A DNA stretch of 41,544 bases, taken from the NCBI RefSeq assembly GCF_003996995.1, contig NZ_RZTT01000006.1:1-41544 (forward strand), read 5' to 3'. This DNA comes from Mesorhizobium sp. M7A.T.Ca.US.000.02.2.1 (lineage in GTDB: Bacteria; Pseudomonadota; Alphaproteobacteria; Rhizobiales; Rhizobiaceae). Under the pieces are notes generated by a model that saw nothing but the letters and a program-made list of their open reading frames with translations, was not told the DNA's origin and ran no database searches. Shown here piece by piece: positions 7,857-17,446 of this stretch. The first letter of the stretch is position 1, and every line of letters begins with the position of its first letter. Both the position numbers and the translations under genes were made by a program.

Positions 7857-7867
7857 GCTTTGCGTTC

Positions 7868-9181
7868 TCAGGCGGCGCGGGCGGCAAGGGGCGCCGCGAT
7901 CAGCCTGCTACCATCGTGGCCTGATATCTCAGCCTCGACGATCTCACCCGGTGCGCCCGTGCCGAGTGCGGCAAGCGTAAAACCCTCGGTGCGGCCAAGG
8001 CCGTCGCGCTCGATCAGGATCGACTGGCGCGTTCCGGTGAGCGACGACAGATGCCTGAAATAGGCAGCTTCACCGGCGGCACGCAGCCGGGCGGCGCGCT
8101 GCTTGACGACCTCGCGGCGGAGCTGCGGCATGCGCGCGGCGGGCGTGCCTTCGCGTGGGCTGAAGGGGAAGACGTGGAGATGGGTCAGGCCACACTCCTC
8201 GACAATTTTTTCCGAGTTCTCGAACATTTCGTCGGTCTCGGTCGGGAAGCCGGCGATGATGTCGGCGCCAAAGACGATACCGGGGCGCAGCTTGCGCACA
8301 TCCTCGCAGAAGCGGATCGACTGATCGCGTAGGTGCCTTCGCTTCATCCGCTTCAGGATCATGTCGTCGCCCGATTGCAGCGACAGATGCAGATGCGGCA
8401 TCAGCCTGGGCTCGGTGGCGATGGCATCGAGCAAATCGTCGTCAGCTTCGATCGAATCGATCGACGACAGCCGCAGCCGCTTCACGTCGGGCACCTGTTT
8501 CAGGATTGTTTTCACCAGTTTGCCGAGCTTCGGCGCCCCCGGCAGATCGGCGCCGAATGATGTCATGTCGACGCCGGTCAGCACGATCTCGGCATAGCCG
8601 TTGCCGGCGAGCCGCTTGACCTGCTCGACCACGGCGCCCATCGGCACCGAGCGCGAATTGCCGCGGCCGTAGGGAATGATGCAGAAGGTGCAGCGGTGGT
8701 CGCAGCCGTTCTGCACCTGGACGAAGGCGCGCGCCCGGCCCTCGATGGCGTCGACCATGTGGCCTGCGGTCTCACGCACCGAAAAGATATCGTTGACGCG
8801 CGCCTTCTCGGTGTCGTTGACGCCGAAATCCGGCAGCGCGCGATAGGAATTGGCGTTCAGCTTCTCTTCATTGCCAAGCACGAGATCGACCTCGTCCATG
8901 GCGGCGAATTTTTCAGGCTCGGTCTGCGCGGCGCAGCCGGTGACGATGATGCGTGCCCGTGGGTTGTCGCGGCGGGCCTTGCGGATCGCCTGCTTGGCCT
9001 GGCGCACTGCTTCGCCTGTCACGGCGCAGGTGTTGAAGATCAAAGCGCCGCCTTCCAGCGCGCCCAGACCGGCACTTTCGGCCTCGCGCCGCATCACCTG
9101 CGATTCATAGGTGTTGAGCCGGCAGCCGAAGGTGACGACATCGATGCCCTTGGACACCGGGCTCTTGGGCAGAGCGGACAT
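7868..9181 (-). CDS. mtaB: tRNA t6A37 methylthiotransferase MtaB
   Basis: Radical-SAM enzyme that adds a methylthio group to N6-threonylcarbamoyladenosine at tRNA position 37. The N-terminal UPF0004 domain carries Cys20 (TFGCRLN), Cys52 and Cys83 for the auxiliary cluster. The radical-SAM motif is C160-x3-C164-x2-C167 (NGCDHRCTFC). A C-terminal TRAM-like part follows (SILIERDGLGRTEGF). FGCRLNTYES and GCDHRCTFCIIPYGRG suit MtaB better than MiaB or RimO. The start at 9181 shares one base with the dapF stop (TGATG), which indicates coupled translation; a longer frame to 9250 lies wholly inside dapF. Length 437 residues. Confidence 0.93.
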   Translation of the reverse strand: MSALPKSPVSKGIDVVTFGCRLNTYESQVMRREAESAGLGALEGGALIFNTCAVTGEAVRQAKQAIRKARRDNPRARIIVTGCAAQTEPEKFAAMDEVDLVLGNEEKLNANSYRALPDFGVNDTEKARVNDIFSVRETAGHMVDAIEGRARAFVQVQNGCDHRCTFCIIPYGRGNSRSVPMGAVVEQVKRLAGNGYAEIVLTGVDMTSFGADLPGAPKLGKLVKTILKQVPDVKRLRLSSIDSIEADDDLLDAIATEPRLMPHLHLSLQSGDDMILKRMKRRHLRDQSIRFCEDVRKLRPGIVFGADIIAGFPTETDEMFENSEKIVEECGLTHLHVFPFSPREGTPAARMPQLRREVVKQRAARLRAAGEAAYFRHLSSLTGTRQSILIERDGLGRTEGFTLAALGTGAPGEIVEAEISGHDGSRLIAAPLAARAA

Positions 9182-10065
9182 CAGGCCGCGCTTTCGGTGT
9201 CGCGGGCCCATGTCCCGTTCGACGGGTCGAAGCTGCCGGAAAATTCCCATTCGGCGGCGCCGGTCAGCACCACATGGTCATCGTCGCGCCATTCGACATG
9301 CAGCGTACCGCCGCCTGGCGTCAACAGACCGACGCTGCGGCCGGTCCGGTTGGTGCGGGCCGCGGCCACCACGGCCGCGCAGGCGGCCGAGCCGCAGGCC
9401 TTGGTCAGTCCGGCGCCGCGCTCCCAGGTGCGGATGATCATGGTTTCGGGCGAAGTAACCTGAGCGATGGTGATGTTGGCGCGCTCGGGGAACATCGGAT
9501 GGTTCTCGAGCAGCGGGCCGAAGCGGTCGAGCTCATAGGACCAGACGTCATTGTCGACCCAGAAGATGGCGTGCGGATTGCCCATCGAGACGACCGAGGG
9601 GGAATGCAGCACCGGCGCGTCGATCGGGCCGATCTGCAGCTCGATCATGCGGGTGTCGCGGAATTCCTCGGCCAGCGGGATATCCTGCCAGCCGAAGCGT
9701 GGCGTGCCCATATCGACCGAGATCGAGCCGTCGGCATGTTCGCGCGCATTGAGGATGCCCGCCACGGTTTCGAAGGTGAAGATCTTCTGGCCGGTCTCGG
9801 CGGCGAGCGCCTGGACGACGCAGCGCATGCCATTGCCGCAGGCCTGCGCGCCAGTTCCGTCGGAATTCAATATGTCGATGAAAAAGGCGGTGCCCGGCGT
9901 CCTTGCGTCGTGGATCGCCATGATCTGGTCGAAGCTGGTCGCGGCATCGGCGTTCAGCGCAATCGCCGCCGCCCCCGTCACTCGATCGGCACGGCCGCGC
10001 ATATCGGCAACGATGATCTCGTTGCCGATGCCGTTCATCTTGGCGAAAGGGGCAGTGCTGGCCAT
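9181..10065 (-). CDS. dapF: Diaminopimelate epimerase
   Basis: Interconverts LL- and meso-diaminopimelate, the last step before meso-DAP use in lysine and peptidoglycan synthesis. The two catalytic cysteines are seen at C76 (ACGNGMRC) and C224 ([10 protein letters not shown]), and the N-terminal [10 protein letters not shown] is the usual family start. Length 294 residues, normal. GGAG lies just before the ATG. It leads the minus-strand operon dapF-mtaB-ftsY-ispZ. Confidence 0.97.
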   Translation of the reverse strand: MASTAPFAKMNGIGNEIIVADMRGRADRVTGAAAIALNADAATSFDQIMAIHDARTPGTAFFIDILNSDGTGAQACGNGMRCVVQALAAETGQKIFTFETVAGILNAREHADGSISVDMGTPRFGWQDIPLAEEFRDTRMIELQIGPIDAPVLHSPSVVSMGNPHAIFWVDNDVWSYELDRFGPLLENHPMFPERANITIAQVTSPETMIIRTWERGAGLTKACGSAACAAVVAAARTNRTGRSVGLLTPGGGTLHVEWRDDDHVVLTGAAEWEFSGSFDPSNGTWARDTESAA

Positions 10066-10160
10066 TGCTCCGGAAATTCCGTGTCCGTTTGGCGCTATAT
10101 GGCGGAAACGGGCAGGAATTACCAGTGCGCAGCCGCTTGGTCACGGCGAAAGCGCCGGAC

Positions 10161-10260
10161 TCACGTGACGGCGAAAATGCCCAGCACCACCAGCAGGAAG
10201 ATGATCAGAACGATGCCGATAAGGATGCGCGCGCCGGTGGCGGCAGCACCTGCCAGCGTC
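10161..10260 (-). pseudogene. DUF1328 (UPF0391) membrane protein, 3' half
   Basis: On the minus strand this piece encodes TLAGAAATGARIL and then a hydrophobic helix ending GIFAVT and TGA. That is the second half of a DUF1328 small membrane protein. Its first half is on the opposite strand at 10335-10394. Joining the two in frame gives a complete protein of about 53 residues (MLKW...LLG-MT-LAGAAA...GIFAVT). In the present arrangement the piece is read only as the tail of an unrelated 81-codon frame (10161-10406), so the gene is broken. Confidence 0.75.
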
Positions 10261-10261
10261 G

Positions 10262-10325
10262 CTATGTGCTCCGGTACATTCCAGACCTCGCCCGGCCGCA
10301 AGGCGCGAAAGCGCTCGAGCGGGAT
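10262..10325 (-). pseudogene. Displaced C-terminal end of the MBL-fold hydrolase
   Basis: This piece encodes IPLERFRALRPGEVWNVP, which is the kind of C-terminus expected after ...KLTEALDDQ in NAPE-PLD-like MBL proteins (pattern G-I-x2-ERF-x2-L-x-PGE-x-W). It is in a different frame from the main MBL reading frame because a 67-base foreign piece (10329-10395) lies between. Restoring GGCATC directly after the DDQ codons would give a continuous protein. Confidence 0.7.
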
Positions 10326-10334
10326 GCCATCGCC

Positions 10335-10394
10335 ATGCTCAAATGGATCATCATCCTCCTGATCGTCGCCGCGGCGGCGAGCCTGCTCGGCATG
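10335..10394 (+). pseudogene. DUF1328 (UPF0391) membrane protein, 5' half, inverted
   Basis: The plus strand reads MLKWIIILLIVAAAASLLGM, the first transmembrane helix of a DUF1328 protein. It then runs into the antisense of the MBL gene (PDRQAPRS...), with no second helix. The matching second half is on the minus strand at 10161-10260. The piece sits in an inserted 67-base segment at 10329-10395. Confidence 0.75.
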
Positions 10395-11406
10395 CCTGAT
10401 CGTCAAGCGCCTCGGTCAATTTGCGCGCCGGCTCGTCGATCGGCTCGTCAGTGAGCTGGAAAGTTCCCCAATGACAGCCGGCGGCATGGGCGGCATTGCA
10501 CAGCGTCATGCCTTGCACCGCTTCCCAGGGGTTCTGGTGCTGCGGCGCCATGAACCAGCGCGGTTCATAGGCGCCGATCGGCAGGATGGCGAAGCGGAAA
10601 CCGCCATGTTTGTCGGCCATCCGCCGGTAGTTGATGCCATTGTGAAAGCCGGTATCGCCGGCGAAATAGAGCTTGCTGTCAGGTGTTTCGACGACGAAGC
10701 CGGCCCAAAGCGCCATGCGCCGGTCGCGGGCGCCACGCGCCGACCAGTGATGCACCGGCTCGACATGGACGGCGGCGCCATCGCCGATCTCGACCCTGTC
10801 GCCCCAGTCATGCGCCGACAGTCGCATGCCGGGCACGGCGGCTTCGATGATGGCGTCGTTGCCGAGCGGAGTGAGCACCAGCGGGTCGTGGCCGGCCTTC
10901 AGCCGCTTCAACGTGGCGAGGTCGAGATGGTCATAGTGGTTGTGGCTGACCAGCACGAGGTCGATCGGCGGCAGGTCGGCAAAGGCGATGCCTGGCGCAT
11001 TGATGCGTTTTGGTCCGGCGAAGGAAAGCGGCGACGCGCGCAGCGACCACACCGGATCGGTAAGAATGTTCAGACCGGCCGTCTGGACCAGCAAGGTGGA
11101 ATGACCAACCATGGTCACTTCCAGCGCGGCGCCCTCGACCCGAGCCGTCGGTTTCGCCTGCGGAAAGGGGCTTGCATCGCTCGCCGGCCATTTCGAGCGC
11201 TGGCCATTCAACTGCCATTTCAGCAGGTCGGCGAAACGGCCGGGTGGCTGGCCGTCGGGATTGAAGAACAATGCGCCGTCGAAATGGTCGCTGGGCGGGC
11301 CGCTGTAATAGCGATTGGCGGCAGTCTTTCTCGCGGCCAATTTGCGGCTCCAGCAGGGTTTCGTTTTCCAGACATAGGCGCTAAGGCGGTTCGCGCAAGC
11401 GTCCAC
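10351..11406 (-). CDS. MBL-fold metal-dependent hydrolase (NAPE-PLD-like), 3' end disrupted
   Basis: Zinc-dependent hydrolase of the Lactamase_B_2 type. The core is intact: GHSTLL at 101-106, TDPVWS, the metal motif HNHYDH at 155-160, HHWSARG, FAGDTG, and CHWGTFQLTDEPIDEP near the end. After LTEALDDQ the frame runs into a foreign 67-base segment and ends ACRAGSPPRRRSGG. The native C-terminus is found displaced at 10262-10325. All catalytic ligands lie before the break, so some activity could remain. The start is uncertain: the frame opens with GTG at 11406, but family similarity begins only at ANRYYSGPPSDHFDG (about residue 30), so a later non-ATG start is possible. Confidence 0.8.
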   Translation of the reverse strand: MDACANRLSAYVWKTKPCWSRKLAARKTAANRYYSGPPSDHFDGALFFNPDGQPPGRFADLLKWQLNGQRSKWPASDASPFPQAKPTARVEGAALEVTMVGHSTLLVQTAGLNILTDPVWSLRASPLSFAGPKRINAPGIAFADLPPIDLVLVSHNHYDHLDLATLKRLKAGHDPLVLTPLGNDAIIEAAVPGMRLSAHDWGDRVEIGDGAAVHVEPVHHWSARGARDRRMALWAGFVVETPDSKLYFAGDTGFHNGINYRRMADKHGGFRFAILPIGAYEPRWFMAPQHQNPWEAVQGMTLCNAAHAAGCHWGTFQLTDEPIDEPARKLTEALDDQACRAGSPPRRRSGG

Positions 11407-11603
11407 CGACGAAGTGTTGACCGGAATTCCCGAGCGATGCGCGACAAACGGTCAGCCGTCGCGATTGCGATAAATTTTGCAACAATTCTTGCTGCAAACT
11501 GTATTTTAACCATATCGGGTTGAAATTTCGCCACCTTCTCCATCTTGGTGGGGGTGAGATTGTGCGGACGGCTTCCCCCCAGCCGGATCCGACGGAGGTT
11601 GGA

Positions 11604-12143
11604 ATGACTTTTTCGAAAACCGGTCTGGTGGCCGTATCGCTGGCGGCCCTCGTTGCGAGTGGCTGTTCGACCTCACGTTTTTCCTCGATGGATGACCAGC
11701 AGCCGGCACCGCTGGAGGCCGCGCCCGCCGGCAAGGTGACGGCGAACCAACTGCCGCCGCCGGCATCGCCCGGCACCACCGACCCGTCGCAATTCCCGAC
11801 CGCTCCGGCGAACACGCAGGTCGCCGCGCTGCCTGCGGACGGTTCGGCGCCGGCCGGCGCTTCGGACGTGACCGCCGCCAGCGTCGCCGGTGTCTGGAAC
11901 GCCAGCGTTGCGGGCCAGAGCTGCAAGGTGGCGACACCGCAGACCAAATTCGGCGCCGGCTTCCGCGCCGGGCCGCTGCACTGCCCGGCACCGATGGACG
12001 GCGTCAAGTCGTGGAACGTCGCCGGCAAACAGCTGACGCTCTATGACGAGAGCGGCGGTGCGCTGGCGCGGCTCTATTCCTCGGGCGGATCGAAATTCGA
12101 CGGCCAGACTTCCAACGGCCAGCCGATTTCGCTTACGAGATAG
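11604..12143 (+). CDS. omp19: Outer-membrane lipoprotein, Omp19 / protease-inhibitor Inh family
   Basis: Homologue of Brucella Omp19, a surface lipoprotein with protease-inhibitor activity. A lipoprotein signal ends LVASGC, giving the lipidated Cys21. A Pro/Ala-rich linker follows to about residue 90. The inhibitor-type domain comes next, with near-identical words to Omp19: VAGVWNAS, QSCKVATPQTKFG, FRAGPLHCP, LTLYDESGG and GKFDGQT-like SKFDGQTSNGQ. The domain contains the usual cysteine pair. The ATG at 11604 is preceded by GGAGG; a longer frame from 11520 would put 28 residues before the signal peptide. Length 179 residues (Brucella Omp19 is about 177). Confidence 0.93.
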   Translation: MTFSKTGLVAVSLAALVASGCSTSRFSSMDDQQPAPLEAAPAGKVTANQLPPPASPGTTDPSQFPTAPANTQVAALPADGSAPAGASDVTAASVAGVWNASVAGQSCKVATPQTKFGAGFRAGPLHCPAPMDGVKSWNVAGKQLTLYDESGGALARLYSSGGSKFDGQTSNGQPISLTR

Positions 12144-12145
12144 TT

Positions 12146-12182
12146 TTTGTTTTACGCAATTCCGGTTCCCGGAATCGCTCCA
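12146..12182. repeat. Degenerate rhizobial repeat after omp19
   Basis: Contains TTTTACGCAATTCCGG, the reverse of the end of the repeat at 40282-40369, and a small stem ATTCCGG (12159-12165) with CCGGAAT (12169-12175). It lies between the omp19 stop and zapE. Confidence 0.6.
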
Positions 12183-12196
12183 GAACGACGTGACCG

Positions 12197-13396
12197 ATGC
12201 ATCTGCGTGACGGCCTCCAGACCCATGCGACCGTCAGACAGCGCTACGACCATCTGGTGGAAACCGGTACGATCGACCGCGATCCGGCGCAGGAACGGAT
12301 CGTTGCGGCACTCGACCGGCTGACCGATGAGATTTCGGCCAAGCGGCTGGCGCATAAGTCGAGCGCGCTGGGCTGGCTGTTCGCCCGCAAGCGCGAGACG
12401 CATGAGGCCGTCAAAGGCCTCTACATCCATGGCGGCGTCGGTCGCGGCAAGACCATGCTGATGGACATGTTCTTCGACTTGCTGCCGGTGCGGCGCAAGC
12501 GCCGCGTCCACTTCAACGACTTCATGGCCGACGTGCAGGACCGTATCCAGAAGCACCGGCAGGCGCGCAAGAATGGCGACGTCAGGGAAGACGATCCGAT
12601 CCCGCCGGTGGCCAAGGCCCTTGCCGAGCAAGCCTGGGTGCTGTGCTTCGACGAGTTCTCGGTCACCGACATTGCCGACGCGATGATCCTGTCCAGGTTG
12701 TTTTCGGCGCTGTTTGCCAGCGGCGTGGTGCTGGTCGCCACCTCGAATGTGGCGCCGGAAAACCTCTACAGCGACGGGCTGAACCGCCAGCTTTTCCTGC
12801 CCTTCATCGGCATGCTGGAGCGGCACACACAGGTGCTGGCGCTCGATGCCGACAAAGACTACCGGCTGGAAAAGCTCGCCCGGACACCGGTCTATGTCAC
12901 GCCGGCCGATGCGGCGGCGGACCAGCTACTCGACGAGGCCTGGCAAGCCATGACGCGGGGCGCGCCGACCGCCGAGACATCGATTGCCCTCAAAGGACGG
13001 CAGGTGATCGTGCCGCGTGCGGCGGGCGATGCGGCGCGGTTCTCCTTCGCCGATCTCTGCGAGAAGCCGCTTGGCGCGCGCGATTTCCTGGCGATCGCCG
13101 GGCGCTTCTCAACCATTTTCATCGACCACGTCCCGGTGCTCGGCGAAGGCAAGCGCAACGAGGCCAAGCGCTTCATCCTTCTGATCGACACGCTCTACGA
13201 CCATCATGTGCGGCTGGTGATGAGCGCCGAAGCGCCGCCGCAAGCGCTTTATGCAGCCAAGCGCGGCGTCGAAGTCATCGAGTTCGAGCGCAGCGCATCG
13301 CGGCTGATCGAGATGCAAAGCCGCGGCTGGCTGGAGGATTGGGCGCAGCGGCAGAAGGTGAAGCCGGCGCCAGATGCAAAGCAGGCGCAGGCCTGA
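12197..13396 (+). CDS. zapE: Cell division ATPase ZapE (AFG1-like)
   Basis: AFG1/ZapE-family P-loop ATPase; E. coli ZapE associates with the FtsZ ring and the mitochondrial homologue Afg1/Lace1 helps quality control. Walker A GGVGRGKT is at 79-86, Walker B VLCFDEF at 148-154, sensor VATSNVAPENLY near 185, and FIGMLERH at about 205. The family ending EFERSASRLIEMQSRGW is present. Length 399 residues, within the family range. No strong ribosome site precedes the ATG. In many alphaproteobacteria this gene lies just upstream of mdh, as here. Confidence 0.95.
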   Translation: MHLRDGLQTHATVRQRYDHLVETGTIDRDPAQERIVAALDRLTDEISAKRLAHKSSALGWLFARKRETHEAVKGLYIHGGVGRGKTMLMDMFFDLLPVRRKRRVHFNDFMADVQDRIQKHRQARKNGDVREDDPIPPVAKALAEQAWVLCFDEFSVTDIADAMILSRLFSALFASGVVLVATSNVAPENLYSDGLNRQLFLPFIGMLERHTQVLALDADKDYRLEKLARTPVYVTPADAAADQLLDEAWQAMTRGAPTAETSIALKGRQVIVPRAAGDAARFSFADLCEKPLGARDFLAIAGRFSTIFIDHVPVLGEGKRNEAKRFILLIDTLYDHHVRLVMSAEAPPQALYAAKRGVEVIEFERSASRLIEMQSRGWLEDWAQRQKVKPAPDAKQAQA

Positions 13397-13459
13397 ATTT
13401 CCAGAGAATCCGTCGGTAGCGATCCTTAGTGTCCCCTCCCTCGGCAGCACAGAGGGGGG

Positions 13460-13591
13460 CGCTGTCCCGCCGACGTCTACAACTCGAACCTCCTCGGCTA
13501 CCCGCATCACAAGGGCGTCATCGCCCGCATCCGGCCTTACGATCTCCATCTTCATCGGCTACTTCTTCCCAAGTCGGCTTACAAACTTTGA
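13460..13591 (+). other. Gap between zapE and mdh: possible decayed reading frame
   Basis: The 394-base gap (13397-13790) has no clear gene. One frame reads ADVYNSNLLGYPHHKG, then VIARIRPYDLHLH and PKSAYKL before TGA, which looks protein-like but matches no family I know. Just before it, CCCTCCCTCGG and GAGGGGGG form a weak hairpin. The AT-rich part after 13580 holds the likely mdh promoter. Confidence 0.25.
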
Positions 13592-13593
13592 CG

Positions 13594-13603
13594 TTTACGT
13601 AAA
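13594..13603. promoter_or_regulatory. Palindrome TTTACGTAAA upstream of mdh
   Basis: A perfect 10-base palindrome within GACGTTTACGTAAATCC, about 190 bases before the mdh start, at the edge of an AT-rich stretch. It resembles half-sites of MerR-type LiuR regulators in alphaproteobacteria, but the full motif is not present. Confidence 0.3.
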
Positions 13604-13646
13604 TCCCAAATGATCTAACCGATTGAAAATGCTGACACCAAAATAA

Positions 13647-14759
<1,113 letters not shown>

Positions 14760-14805
14760 ATCTCCAGTAAGTGAACATCCAGCAAGCAACCCGGAGACCA
14801 TCCAG

Positions 14806-15999
<1,194 letters not shown>

Positions 16000-16003
16000 G
16001 CGG

Positions 16004-16375
16004 ATGCCTCCGCGCAAGATAAACCTCGTCGAGGCGGCGGATCGGACCATCACCAAGGTTTTCGATCCGCATATCGCCGGCGACGTCAACGACAGCCAGG
16101 CTAAGGTCGCCAAGTTCGGCGAGATGTTCGACTGGCACGCGCATGACAATGAGGATGAAGCCTTCCTCGTGCTGCGCGGGCGCATCGCCATCGATTTTCG
16201 CGACGGTCCGGTCGAGCTCGGCGAGGGCGACTTCATCGTCGTGCCGCGCGGTGTCGAGCACCGGCCGCGTTCACTCACCACGGAGCCTGTCGTGCTGATG
16301 TTCGAACCGGCCACGACGCTCAACACCGGCAATGCCAAGAGCGACCTCACGGTCGCTGACCTGAAGCGGCTCTGA
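16004..16375 (+). CDS. Cupin-domain protein between sucC and sucD
   Basis: A 123-residue single-domain cupin. The first metal motif is seen as [16 protein letters not shown] (His, His, Glu), and the second motif region as [14 protein letters not shown] with a further His. It starts four bases after the sucC stop and ends 41 bases before sucD, on the same strand, so it must be transcribed with them. No enzyme activity can be assigned; it may be an isomerase, a dioxygenase-like protein or a small-molecule sensor. The codon use looks like its neighbours, which does not suggest a recent arrival. Confidence 0.85.
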   Translation: MPPRKINLVEAADRTITKVFDPHIAGDVNDSQAKVAKFGEMFDWHAHDNEDEAFLVLRGRIAIDFRDGPVELGEGDFIVVPRGVEHRPRSLTTEPVVLMFEPATTLNTGNAKSDLTVADLKRL

Positions 16376-16416
16376 CCATGTTTTCCTCGATCAACAGTTT
16401 TTAGAAAAGGGCTCCC

Positions 16417-17319
16417 ATGTCCATTCTCGTCGACAAGAACACCAAGGTGCTGGTGCAGGGCCTGACCGGCAAGACCGGCACGTTCCACACCGAACAGGCG
16501 CTGGCTTATCACGGCACGAAAATGGTCGGCGGCATCCACCCCAAGAAGGGTGGCGAGACGTGGACCGGCTCAAAGGGTGAAAACCTGCCGATCTTCGCCA
16601 CGGTCGCCGAGGGCAAGGAAAAGACCGGTGCCAACGCTTCGGTCGTCTATGTGCCGCCGGCGGGTGCCGCCGAAGCCATCCTCGAAGCGATCGAGGCCGA
16701 GATCCCGCTGATCATCTGCATCACCGAAGGCATACCGGTGATGGACATGATCAGGGTCAAGGCCAGGCTCGACCGCTCGACCTCGCGGCTGATCGGGCCG
16801 AACTGCCCGGGCGTGCTCACGCCCAACGAATGCAAGATCGGCATCATGCCCGGAAACATCTTTCGCAAGGGCTCGGTCGGCGTTGTTTCGCGGTCCGGAA
16901 CGCTTACCTATGAGGCAGTGTTCCAGACCACCAATGTCGGCCTCGGCCAGACCACCGCCGTCGGCATCGGCGGCGACCCCGTCAAAGGCACCGAATTCAT
17001 CGACATGCTCGAGATGTTCCTCGCCGACGAGGAGACCAAGTCGATCATCATGATCGGCGAGATCGGCGGTTCGGCCGAGGAAGACGCCGCGCAGTTCCTC
17101 AAGGACGAAGCCAAGCGTGGCCGCAAGAAACCGATGGCCGGCTTCATCGCCGGGCGCACGGCGCCGGCCGGCCGCACCATGGGCCACGCCGGCGCGGTCA
17201 TCTCCGGCGGCAAGGGCGGCGCCGAAGACAAGATCGCGGCGATGGAATCCGCCGGCATCAAGGTATCGCCCTCGCCGGCAAGGCTGGGCACGACCTTGGT
17301 CGAGGCGATCAAAGGTTAA
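16417..17319 (+). CDS. sucD: Succinyl-CoA synthetase subunit alpha
   Basis: Alpha subunit of succinyl-CoA synthetase, carrying the phosphohistidine and the CoA site. CoA-binding [10 protein letters not shown] is near residues 15-24. [21 protein letters not shown] is central. The phosphorylated His257 is in [14 protein letters not shown]. Length 300 residues, close to other alphaproteobacterial SucD. It partners with SucC, from which it is separated by the cupin gene. A G-rich octamer array follows its stop directly. Confidence 0.98.
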   Translation: MSILVDKNTKVLVQGLTGKTGTFHTEQALAYHGTKMVGGIHPKKGGETWTGSKGENLPIFATVAEGKEKTGANASVVYVPPAGAAEAILEAIEAEIPLIICITEGIPVMDMIRVKARLDRSTSRLIGPNCPGVLTPNECKIGIMPGNIFRKGSVGVVSRSGTLTYEAVFQTTNVGLGQTTAVGIGGDPVKGTEFIDMLEMFLADEETKSIIMIGEIGGSAEEDAAQFLKDEAKRGRKKPMAGFIAGRTAPAGRTMGHAGAVISGGKGGAEDKIAAMESAGIKVSPSPARLGTTLVEAIKG

Positions 17320-17407
17320 GGGAATAGGGGAGTAAGGGAGTAGGGCAGTAGGGAAAATAGCAGCGGCAAAAAGCGCTACTCCCCTATTCCCTTATTCCCC
17401 TACTCCC
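17320..17407. repeat. Facing arrays of four G-rich octamers between sucD and sucA
   Basis: The left arm (17320-17351) is GGGAATAG, GGGAGTAA, GGGAGTAG, GGCAGTAG. The right arm (17376-17407) is CTACTCCC, CTATTCCC, TTATTCCC, CTACTCCC. The arms can pair along 32 bases with mostly A/G changes; the best part is GGGAATAGGGGAGTA (17320-17334) with its exact complement at 17377-17391. The left arm also fits the four-tract G-quadruplex pattern. Confidence 0.9.
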
Positions 17408-17446
17408 TCCAAAAACAGGAGACGGAGCCGGGCTCCGCGGACAAAA

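Noticed and set aside
10161-10406. 81-codon minus-strand frame with a C-terminal membrane helix, as a gene in its own right
   Set aside because: It is a chimera: antisense of the DUF1328 5' half, the MBL C-terminus, and the DUF1328 3' half. It is better explained as rearrangement debris.
17320-17407. CRISPR array
   Set aside because: The repeats are 8 bases long, contiguous, without spacers, and no cas genes are present.
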